From Prostheceraeus crozeri (lineage: Eukaryota; Platyhelminthes; Polycladida; Euryleptidae): DNA of 64,000 nt. Shown here piece by piece: positions 45,728 through 56,384 of this stretch (the first letter of the stretch is position 1; the number at the start of each line of letters is the position of its first letter). Location of the stretch: the NCBI GenBank assembly GCA_907163375.1, contig CAJQUW010016929.1:124001-188000 (forward strand), given 5' to 3'. Under the pieces are notes generated by a model, which saw only the letters and a list, made by a program, of their open reading frames with translations, was not told the origin of the DNA and did not search any database. Position numbers and translations under genes: made by a program.

Positions 45728-46797
45728 CCCTTTCGGCGCCAAGTATTCCCACAAGCTGTTGCTCCCAGCGCCAAGTATTTTCGTTGAAAAAAATTCATTT
45801 TTCGATTTTTTACTTAGACGGGTATTTTTATCGTTTACTTTCTATTTTTGATCCTACGTTACTTTTATATCATTTCCATTAACTTAAACTGTATTTTCCT
45901 CTGTAATTGTAATGAAACAATTATGTAATTATGAAAAGAGTAAATTTTATTCATCAACACAGTACAAAGTTTCCCAGTAGTCCTCCAGTTCATTTTTGTT
46001 GCTCAGGCCCATTGCAATTTGTAAAGCTACAAATGCTTTCATCTCATCAAGGTTTGTGTCATTCCATGAGTTGAAACGAGAGCACTTTGGCAATTCAGCG
46101 GGGCAATCAAAAAAATCCAATGCATACTTGTTAGTCTGTTCCACCATAAGATAAAATGCTTCGTCAGGAAAAAACAAAGAAAAGTAATCCACAGGATCGA
46201 AGTCAGACGTATCCAACAAGACTCCTGTTCTCCTTCGAAAAGGAGGTAGCCAGTGAGATACATAATTATTACTACAAGATTCCCATCTTGTATCCGATGA
46301 ACAGTGCGAAGTAGGCCTATTGGAAACAGGCTGGCCAGAGAATCTTGCAGTTGCATGCTGATTTTGATCACCATCAGACTCAGAATGAATGTCAAAGTGT
46401 GTATCTGACACTTCACTATCAGAATCTTGTATTATATTGGCAATTTCTTCAGCGGTAAAGCTTCTCGTGGATCTTCTGGCTCGCGATGAGTTTACCATTT
46501 CCAATCAACGGTTGAAAAGCACTGCCTTTGACTCTCACCAAACGTGAGCGAAGCTCAGAGCGGCACAGCGCTCGCGAATCGATCAGGCAGTGCATTGATT
46601 GGCAGCAGGGTAAAAGTGCAAACCGCAATAAATGTGGCGAAAACACCGGCAGCATGATTGGAATTCGTCACACGGCCACAATACCAGACAAAAGCATAAT
46701 AGAACAATAGAATTGAGTGTTTAGAAACTTGTCGACTTTAGTCGCCAATGGCGCTCTATGGGTAAGTCGACTAAAGTCGACAATAGCGCCGAAAGGG
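45728..46797 (-). mobile_element. piggyBac element 2 nested in the Naiad-type element
   Basis: It is bounded by TTAA at 45724-45727 and 46798-46801, with 12-bp terminal inverted repeats CCCTTTCGGCGC (45728-45739, complement at 46786-46797). It encodes only the N-terminal part of a transposase on the minus strand; the rest was lost by internal deletion, leaving a 1.07-kb non-autonomous element. The sequence is unrelated to piggyBac element 1 at 20167-21530 beyond the family hallmarks. GTCGACTTTAGTCGAC-type palindromes near 46760-46785 may be transposase-binding repeats. Confidence 0.9.
45947..46498 (-). pseudogene. piggyBac transposase, N-terminal part only
   Basis: About 183 residues are open from the ATG at 46498 (MVNSSRARRSTRSFTAEEIA). 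They include the acidic stretch DSDSEVSDTHFD, then RTGVLLDTSDFDPVDYFSLF, AFYLMVEQTNKYA and DEMKAFVALQIAMGLSNKNE, which are typical of the start of the piggyBac DDE domain. A stop follows YCVDE, well before the first catalytic Asp, at what looks like a deletion junction; an AATAAA overlaps the stop. The preserved frame suggests a fairly recent element. It might conceivably be transcribed, but it could not catalyse transposition. Confidence 0.85.
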
Positions 46798-49380
46798 TTA
46801 AACTATCTGTATGCTAGGAGGGATAGGTCAGACAAGAGTGAGCTGGAATTCTCACCCATAGGTATGCCCCGAATTTGTCTGAAGACAAGTCCCCCGAAAG
46901 TGACAAAAGTGTTATGCAGGATGAAGATAATAGCAGCGAGGAATTGAGCTTTGGACCAGCAGTGATAACGTCTGTATTTCTTATTCGAGAAGAAGGTTCT
47001 ATAATAGCCAATGCAGATGAAGCTCTTGGAACTGCTAAAAATTAACTCACATAAGTCTCTCAAGGAATCCTTAACCTGGTTTAAATTAAGGCGTATAGTG
47101 TGTGGAGAAACCATTTCCTTGTAAGGAGTGACAATTCAAACCCGACATCCTGTCTAGAAATTCCCCAGAAGAATTTATGCTCCACAAGGCGTTCACACCC
47201 GAATTATGCTTGATGGAAAGGCCAAAACAACTAAATTTGTCCCGGACTAATTGTAAATCTCTGTTCACAAGGATGGTCAAATCTTTGGAAGTGCTGTTCC
47301 TGGCACCAGCTATGAATATACTCTTATACGGATTTTTGTGCAATTTAGGTATCCAGAAAAGTTTAGGTAGCACCATAAACTTATCTCTAAGCGTTATGCC
47401 AAAGGAATCTTTGAGGGCGGTGCAATGTTCGGCAATTATGTCATTAATGTAAGAAATTACTGGTGCGTAAGTCTGATTACCAACAGCATTGAAACTTCTA
47501 AGGTCAAAGCTTAGTTCGTTCAAGAGGACAATGAGGTAATACTTCCTCCACACAATGACAAAATTGTTGGCGGCCTTATCTACCAGTAATTCTTCTGAAA
47601 GCTTGAGATGAAGTTTTTACACTCCTTAGATCTTAGTACCTCGTGCGAATGCAAAGATAGAAAGCTGGAACTTAGGAAGAAAATGCGATTTTTAATTATC
47701 TTAAGGACAGCCTCCGACCAATCCTGGAAGTTAGAATTCTTAAGGGCGTATTTTCTGCAGGATTTTTCAATAAATGCCACTAATGCATTTTTAACACTGA
47801 CTCTAACAAAATCCCAAGACTTGTGAATAGGCTCCCTATAATTGGTGTCCTTAGCCATCAAATCCCTAAGTTTTGGGTTGGATATAATACTGAAGTCACC
47901 AGTAACCACGTGTGAAGCGGGCTTGTAGCAGAAGATGGAATTAGAACAAAGACAAGTCTTGCTAATAAATTCTCTGATTTCATCAATAGAAGTATTCTTT
48001 AAAATCTGGTTGTAATTGAAGAGCTTCCGACCAATAGGGGTGGTGTATCTGAAGAAAACCTGTAGTGGACATTTGCTACGAATTGGATTAGGCAACATAC
48101 TGTTGACATGTGAATCAGTGAAATTGGAAGAAACTTTTAAGAGGTCTACTTCTTTACACTCAAAAGGGATAATAATAACTTCCCTGTCGACCTTATCAAC
48201 CAAATCCTCGACTTTTAAGAATCTCGAACAGAAGGATTCAACTAGATACGAGCAGGTACCAGGCTTGCTAAGAGTAAAAGCAAGAAGTTGTGTAATTGTG
48301 GTACGACTAAGAGATTTTGGAGTGATGTAAAATTCGTAAAACATGCTGGAATTACAAAGGTTATTTTTTTATCGTAGAGAGATTCCAAGCATTTGATCAA
48401 GACATTTCTCTTATTACAGTGAATCCCGTATCCTCTAGGTCTTCTAAGGACTGGAGAAGAGAAGTACTGCTTATGTAAGGAACCTTTTGGAGACACAACC
48501 AAAACCTTGAATTCTATCGTTCAAGCCAAGTGGGAAGATTGTACATAGTGTTTTAATCCAAAAATCCTCCTTCAGAAGTTCCCTATCTCTAAGGTCAGAA
48601 TTATCAGAGAAGTTGGAATCTACATGGTCTATAATTTGCAATCTAATATTGCAAACATTATGACCATCTTGCCTAAAGTGCTCATAAAGGAAAGTAGTGG
48701 GTTTTGAGGATGCATGTTGACGGTGACCATTCAATCTAGCATTTAGAGATTGGGTGGTTTTGCCAACATATTGGAAGCCGCATTCGCTGCTAGAAATGAG
48801 ATAGATTACAAAGCTGGATTTGCAATCGAAAGAACCACTTAAATCTATGAGAAAAGCCTTTCTAGTGGTGTTTGATACGAAAAAGGAAGATTTATGTATG
48901 GACCCACAGCACAAGCAACCTTTTCTATTACAACTGTCAATAGAAAGGGAACCCGTGCTATCGGCTACATAAGCCTTTTTCTTAATACTGCAAGGGTAAT
49001 GGTACCTAACTCTAGAAGCCGCAAGCAAAGTTTTGTTGTTACCCTTTGTCGAATAAAGCAAAATTCTAGGACTATGTGCTCTTAAACCCCAATGATTTTT
49101 GGGCAACGAATAAGGAATGCTTGGAATTAGAAGTAGATAATAGGTATAGTAGAAGTAGATCTGGTATTGTTAATTTCTATGGCTTGGAAGTGGATCACTA
49201 GACTTGCATTGTAGGATTGATTTCTCCAATTCACTTCTGACATAGTTACTCGCAAGCGCAGTCAATCTTTGATTTATCTTGTTTTGCTTCGTTGTTGGCT
49301 GAACCATGCGCACTTCTTTGTCCCTTTTGCTCAAGCAATCATTTACCATTAAATTATATTCGTTGGCATTCATCGCAATT

Positions 49381-52300
49381 AGTCTGTTCGTTTTGTCAGA
49401 GTTTCTCGGTACTGCGATAATAATTCAGAAAGGCATCAAAATGTGTTTTGTATGCAGATGTGGGACAAGTCTAAACATCGTGTCTGTTCGACATAAATCC
49501 CCTTTAATTTCTAATTTCAGTTTTTACTGCATCATTCATTGCTAATTGAGTTGAATCCGCAACACAGGAAGATCTTCATGAAGTTTCAGAGAAAGATACA
49601 TGTATGTTATTCTGTAAAAAGAATGAGAGTGGATAAATGACAACTTGGAGACATGGAAGGCTCCGTGCCTAGTGTGCTTCCGAGTATAAACAAGGTTTAT
49701 TTATCCATTTATTTATTCCGATTAATTCGTCTATTGCCAGACCAGTCATCGTGAACGTGTTCATATTTTTTTCAGTTAATTCTTCGCCTCAACTCCTTGA
49801 TGAACGTGATGTCAGTCTACTTGGGGCATACTCAATTTAGTATATTTATTGTAATTGCATGCAATCACAATTGCACCGTCGAGTTTATAAGAACAGTTGT
49901 GCCATTGTCTCAGAAGTTATGTAGTGGTAAGTCTCGAGTCAATGTTCACATTTGGATTAAACGGATTACTGGAGAAGGTGCCTTCATGGTGGGGGAGACT
50001 TAGCCAACTCAACCTAGTTCACAATTTTACATATTTTTATCTCTTTTATTTTATCTGAAATAATGGATTTAGACAAGACTGATGACACACCTGACTAGTA
50101 GCTGAGTTAGTTTTCATGCGACTTTAGAGTTGCGCACAGTTGATGTGAAATATCTAAAATTGTAGCCTAAATCATCTCAATGTTGGGCAGACAAGGCTGT
50201 TATTTGGCGTCAACATCAGACCAGCGCTGCAGAAAAGTCACGGCAGAGTGACAATGGAACGCTACACGATTACTCTCGCACCAATTGACGATGCCAAGTA
50301 TCTACGGTAACCACCCTGTGGGAACGAATCTTGCGAAAAACTGGCGAATGTCAGCTGCAGAATATCATGCTAAAGTTCAGTCATATTTGCGGGATATTCG
50401 CTGGCGAAGTTCGCCGGCGACAATTCGCGCTCTATATGTCACCTTTTACTTTTTTTTTTCTCTTCTTTTCTTCTTTAATTCAGCTGTCCGCTCAGCCTAG
50501 GCTCTATTTTCTCCCTCCTCACTCCCTCACCTCCCCACATATATCTATCTAATATCTAAAAGAAATAAGTCATAAATTAATAATAATAAAATAATAAATC
50601 CGCAGAGATCCCGCTTTTAATAAATTTTTAAACATCTCTTGACCATCAATAATTTACAACAATGACAACAATATGAATAAATATTTACTGATTAATTTAT
50701 GGAAGATAAATATTTTTTTAGTTTTTAGTTTCGTGTTTTAAAAAGATTCCTTTTTATCCCTTTTTCCTGAGTATCAGAATATAATTTCATAACATATAAT
50801 CATCGAAACATTACTATTACCACTAATTACTACAATACAACTATCCACGATTTGTTTGCGACCGATTTCGCGCATTCGAAAAAAAAACGAAATATCTAAA
50901 AAACCAAATATCTACTTTAAAATCCAGGCGTTTTTTTTTCGTTTTTTTTTTTTTTGTTTTTTGTTTTTTGTTTTTATATGACCATTAACCATTTGGAGAA
51001 CATGTAAATTTTTAAATAAAATGAAAAAAAAAAAAAATTATCCAAAAAATCGCTACCTCGCTTAGCAGGATGTTGATATTTGCAATGCATGTCTCCATAG
51101 TAGAACCATGCGAACATTCCGATTCTCCGGCAGAATGTAATGACTTACATGTACGTTAGCGTAGAGGACCATTGTAAATTAGCTTTTGCTACCAGTGTCA
51201 TCCTCTTAAAATAAAGATTTTATTATTATTATTATTATTGTACGTGCCTCACCAGCGAAATTGGCAGTACGCTTACTGTGAGCTCTTTGTAAGCAGTTGG
51301 TACCATGAAGTGTGTTTTGCAGTTCATGAACTCTTTCGACAAGATACGTGTAATGAAATATACATGTAGGCCTGCGTATTTTTTGGAATTCTATATTTTC
51401 TAACTTTAAATATGCTCAAAACTTCACGGGCTATACGTCATTAACGCTTTAGATGTATCAAACTTATCGTGTTGGACGGACATTATTAGCCGAATGAATG
51501 TTATCTGTGAACGTACATGCAAAAGAATTCAAAACCAGTTCAAATGGAGTCATAAACGTTTCTGAATCTATTTTCAAATATTCACTCAAAGTTCAATACA
51601 ATTATTTCAATATAGACAAACAATCATAGAAAGGATCACATTATCATGAGTATTTTATCTGTTCCATGTTGCACAAAATAATAAATCTTAGATAATCTAA
51701 AATTGAAATTTAAAATCTGCATGTTAGTCTACAACTGCTGTATAATAGACTTGAAAAGATAAGCAGATTTCGATATTTAATAAATACTCTTAGTCTTAAT
51801 AGATGCACTATATGCTTACGTGCTATTGTATACCATATACACATCCGCAATTTCTGTTTATGTTTATGTCGGAAGTTGCTAATTAGATTAAATGAAATTG
51901 TTGCTGTAGAATTTGAAGTTTATCAATTCAAACGATGTCTCACAGTTATGTCGGACGGACATGATTCAATAATTGCAAATTTTACAACCACTAATGACAT
52001 TCAGGAGAAAAATAGGATGGTTTTTGATGGAGAAATGAATCTTCTTAATGTTAGAAGCTGATAGAAATTCTGATTTGAAACTTCATTTTTTCATTGCAAT
52101 GTGTCCGTCCAAGGTATTTATCTTTGATGTGTTCGGACACCTGTATTAGAAGAACATCATGACTTTAAGACATCAAATGAGTCCGATGTGATACATGATG
52201 TCATCAAGTTTTTACAGACAATTTAGCTTTTTTCCTGAAATGCAAAGATAGAATGATTAGATATAATAAAATTAGAATTAATGATTAGATCAATGGTCTT

Positions 52301-52579
52301 GTAATGTAATGCACTGTCTATCTAGACTTCCGTCCAGGTAGCTATTGGTGAAAATGATGCAAAATACATGTTTATGATAGAAGATCTTGAATTTAAGACA
52401 AAACAACTGTTTCATCGTAAATTGTAATCCGCGAGGCCTTTGGACGACTCTCGTCAAGCGGTACGTCGTATCTACAGATAAATCATGAAAAACGTTTATA
52501 TACAAAATGAAACAAAATAAAGTGAGTTAAAGTCAAAGGTAAAAAGTTAGAAGTCAGATCCACGGTAGCGCGAGACTCA
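49381..52579. other. Spacer with low-complexity tracts and a LINE tail
   Basis: No gene is recognised. The stretch 50440-51045 has many T and A homopolymer runs, with a C/T-rich part at 50490-50535. A LINE 3' tail ends at about 51238 (listed separately). Confidence 0.5.
51130..51238 (+). repeat. 3' end of a LINE, plus orientation
   Basis: Non-coding sequence leads into AAAATAAAG, then an ATT trinucleotide tail (about 51219-51238). This is the usual 3' signature of CR1/L2-like LINEs and similar to the tail of LINE C. No coding part is preserved upstream. Confidence 0.55.
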
Positions 52580-52840
52580 TCACTGCTTTTGTTCACACAA
52601 TTTGGGTCTTGTGACGTTGATGATTGTCGCCTCTAGGAATGGTAGTAACGCTGCATGACGAGCTTTGGCGACCTTCTTGAAGTACGATATCTTTTTGCGT
52701 GTGACGTCAAACTGCGGACAATTGAGAGCGTGTCTTGCTACAGCACTGATGGGAGGCTCTGATGATCGTGATCGGGGTCTTTTGTTCATCAGCCATGCCG
52801 GAAGATGCTCGTCTACTCGTTTTGCCAGCAGGGGCGCGAG
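52580..52840 (-). mobile_element. Penelope-type GIY-YIG endonuclease fragment
   Basis: The minus-strand frame reads LAKRVDEHLPAWLMNKRP, then PPISAVARHALNCPQFD and LLPFLEATIINVTRPKLC. This follows the second half of GIY-YIG nucleases in Penelope-like elements: the R..EH motif, the ARH motif and the catalytic Glu in LEA. It is a short broken piece, unlike the Naiad-type nuclease at 48471-49106, so a second Penelope lineage is represented. The start of the domain and any RT are missing. Confidence 0.6.
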
Positions 52841-54801
52841 AGCCGCTATGGCAAGTATGGCAATTGCCATACCAATGTTTTGAGTAAGTAGTATGGCGAA
52901 TATGTCCTAGAGTAAGTAATATGAGTTTTTCTTTGCCTCGCCACCTTTCTATGGTCCTAGCAATAAAAACTAAGAAATATTTCATTGTAGACTTAACCAC
53001 AAATTTAATGACGTTAACCTTAACCATTGGAAATTCAATCTCACTCTTCAGCCCCTCAGCCTACGAACTGCTTGTCAATTGGATACTGATTGTCTACTCG
53101 ACAACTGCTACTGACGTCACACCTACGACCCACAGTCTACGAGTTCGGCTATACCGTTTATCTTCTTTCTTATTGTTCTCTTCATCGTGACCCACTTCAT
53201 CTTGTCATGAGCTTGAACTAAATCGTCGAATCATGATACAGAGGAGAGGCGAATGAATGTTACACCGTGTGTTACGTCCTTAACCGATAAAGTACTTACA
53301 TTAGCCTCTCATAAGTGTTAGCGTCCACTTCAGTGAATCATTTGTGATTTCGTGACCTTGCTTTACGTCGCTTCGTAGATTCTTGCCATTTTTGCTTACC
53401 TCTGTCTTAGGCTAATCGATTCATCATTATATAATTTGTTTGAAGTTCGAATTACGCCATATTAAGATAACCTTATTTACAGCTGAATTAGCTTACATTA
53501 CTAAAAGGCTACTAGCTTTTTCATGTAAATTAAAGGTAGGATCAGTTAACTACTACATGTATAGGCCTACTCATACTCTCAACCTACATTATGTATCTTC
53601 ATAGCGGCCTATAATTGTACATAATGACCACGGACTTAATAAGGATGTTTTAACTCTCATAACGGACGTATCGCAGGACGACATCGTATAATTCATGCAT
53701 CGCATAATTCATTGCATGAACAAATTCATATAGCAAGATCGGTGTATACATGTAGGTTATTGAATGTAAGAATTTTCGATTATTTTATTTTTCTCATTGT
53801 CTTATATTTCTTCTTTTTAAGTGTCATGTTTTAGTCGATTGAGGACTCATGACACAATGAACTATACATTGATATGTCTTCTTTAAAAATTACAAGACTT
53901 TTATATGACTATCATAGGCCTTATTACTACTTCTGATGTCCTCTTTTCCTTAAATTTATCTTTCTTATTGAATTAGTTCTACAATATACACAGTTGCGAG
54001 TGTCTAACTACCTATTACACTAATGTATACTGCAATCTTTTATGCATATAAGTTTCAATAATTCATAAGACTATGAATTTCATTTATTTGAACATTTCAG
54101 CCTGACTGAATTGGCCTACCTCATGTTGGAGGTGAATCCTAGGGAAATGGCCTCCCTGACGGGCGCCCCAAACCTATGCCCAATTTTTCATTTCATATCA
54201 CAATCAAAACCCGATTACAAATGTAATGCTTTTCATCTTTGACGGATATTTTAAAGAAATTATATCGTGGCGAATTGTGTACAATAACTTATAAAAACGG
54301 ACAATTAACGATTGAAGGGTTCACAAATGGTTTACTAATTGGCTTTCCTCAGGATGTTAACGAAAAACTACTGCAATCATAGTGAAATGGACGCAGTCAT
54401 TCAAAGAATAAGTGAAACATAATAATCATCAATAGTACAACTATCTAGCATTAACAGAACAATAATCGTTATGCATTATTTCATAATTTCCGCTCAAGAC
54501 ATTATGCTTTAACGAGAAATTTAGAAACGCTTTTGACATTAAATAATATCCTGATGTATGTAGATATTCAGCAGAGTCATCTTTAATTGCAAAACTCAAT
54601 CAGTATATTTAATTTCATTCTTCACCTTCGCAACTGAATGATGGTTTCGTTTCGTTTTTTATCAATTACATTCTTCGATTTGACTCAACTGCAGTTGATT
54701 TCCGTCAAATCAATGGAATCAGCAGTCACCCCTAATCTTCCAAGAATCAAACTCAAGACAAAGGATTTTCAATAAAGCTATTCTCTATTCCAAATATGGA
54801 T
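52841..54801. other. Spacer without recognisable gene
   Basis: AT-rich, no family motif and no bounded element. TAGGCCTA-type words occur at about 53567. Confidence 0.5.
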
Positions 54802-54809
54802 TCAACAAT

Positions 54810-56121
54810 CAGTGGCGTAACGGCTCAGCGGGGGCCCCTCGGCCATTTAATGGCCGGGCCCCTCATATTTTTAGATCAATGAATGTATTTGAAATCGATT
54901 TCAGCTTTTGATAAAATACATGTATTTGTGGCGCTACTTGGACTCGGTAGTATGAAAATGTTTCTTTAGTTAAACATTATATTCCCATTAATGTTTATGC
55001 TAATTACTAGATAATCACATTTTTGCTTTAACAAGTTGCACAAATAAGTAAAAATTTATTTTGAACATGATTTACCTACTAATCGAATGGCCATCGTACA
55101 TTGCCGGTTGATAGTGTTTAATTATACTGAAACAATGGGCTGCCGTAAACCTTCAGTCACGAGAAATTGATTTCATCAAAACATTTAATTACTTTGATTT
55201 CGTTCATTGATTGACTGGTTATAAGGAAACAAAACAAGGTTATGTGTAAGCTTATAGGCCTACAGAAGTCAACACGAGATGGTAAAGGGCGACTATCTCG
55301 TAAAATGAGATACTTAAGTGGGAAAATAATATTAATCATTTTACATCTATATTATAATTGAGTACTGTAGGGCATACATTTAATTGATTCGATCACGTGT
55401 ATAAATGATTATAGGGGAACAAACCAAGAATACAGAACAATAACAAGAATATGTGTATACGGAACTGAACAAGAGATAGGAGAAGGGCGGCTAAAATGGG
55501 ATACTTAAGTAGAAAAATAATAACAATCATGAACGAATCAATCATGAATTCTCTGTTAAATTGTTTGATATATTGTCCACTAATACGTAATATGAAGTGG
55601 ATCCTTTCTTTGACAAGGTCGAACACTAAATTTGTCAGGTTGTCATCAATTCGGATGACGAAGACGTTGCCTTGCTAACCCTGTTGTTTCGGGACAGAAC
55701 ATGTGATGAAGTAATCATATGAAACAATTTATTATGGGCAAAATTGTCGTGTATTGATCAGTCGAAGGGGCCCCCACCAGATTTCCAGTAGCCATCAAAT
55801 GCAGTAAATTAGTATTGTAATGATCAGTCGAAGGGTCCCTCACCAGATTTCAAGTAGCTATCATATGAAGTAAAGTTAGTAAAATATTGTAATGCTCAGT
55901 CGAAGGGGCCCCACCAGATTTCAACCGGTCATCATCTTTGCATGAAATGATATTATAGGCAAAAATATAGGGCCTAGGTATTGATCAGTCGAAGGTGCCC
56001 TTCAAACAGTTAATAAAGGAAGAACCGTATACCGCAAAAAAGACGTCCATTACATGAAAAATTATTCAAGGCAGCCGGGCCTCGACCCGCCGAGGCCGAG
56101 CGCATGGCCGTTACGCCACTG
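54810..56121. mobile_element. Non-autonomous hAT element with 8-bp target duplication
   Basis: The element starts CAGTGGCGTAACGG and ends with the complement, and is flanked by a perfect 8-bp duplication TCAACAAT (54802-54809 and 56122-56129). Eight-base duplications with CAGTGGCGTA ends are typical of hAT. There is no transposase inside. Instead, a unit containing GATCAGTCGAAGGGGCCC and CCAGATTTC is repeated four times (55756, 55822, 55894 and 55983; spacing 66-89 bases). The GGCCCC-rich ends form extra small palindromes. Confidence 0.9.
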
Positions 56122-56384
56122 TCAACAATATGCGCTGATGAGTAGAATATTTTTTACAAAAAGAACATTGATATTAATTGCGTAAATTAGTAAATAGCAA
56201 AGCAAATCTCTGTTCATCAAATTTCTTAACTGTATTTTATCATTTTCTAAATGTAGTGAATTTTGCAATAATTTTCAGTTATTCAGTAATTATATGTATG
56301 TAACTCTAATGCTTTCTGGGTATCGCATTTATCTTGTGCGACATTTACTTTAAATGTCACACTGAAAATTTCTTTGATTTTCAG

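Larger units (their letters stand above)
44870..49380 (-). mobile_element. Penelope-like retroelement, Naiad type (N-terminal GIY-YIG), broken
   Basis: This is a minus-strand retroelement fossil with its nuclease domain first. At 49106-48471 a GIY-YIG endonuclease is visible with its upstream Cys-rich motif (CNRKGCLCCG), VIYLI, YVGKTTQSLNARLNGHR and GLNDRI. Downstream come a linker domain (48344-47580, with HVVTGDFSIISNP and TNYREP) and the RT. RT pieces are LPKLFWIPKLHKNPYKS (about 47370), IRGIPMGE (about 46870), TRYVDDICVF (about 45650) and a C-terminal part at 45539-45180. In classical Penelope elements the nuclease lies after the RT; this reversed order is the hallmark of the Naiad/Chlamys group. 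A piggyBac element interrupts the RT at 45724-46801. The element is broken, with several breaks. Ends are approximate; the 5' part may begin near 49373. Confidence 0.82.

Noticed and set aside
45947-46498. Domesticated piggyBac-derived host gene
   Set aside because: The frame sits between matching piggyBac ends and TTAA duplications and ends abruptly at a deletion junction; an ordinary deleted transposon explains it.
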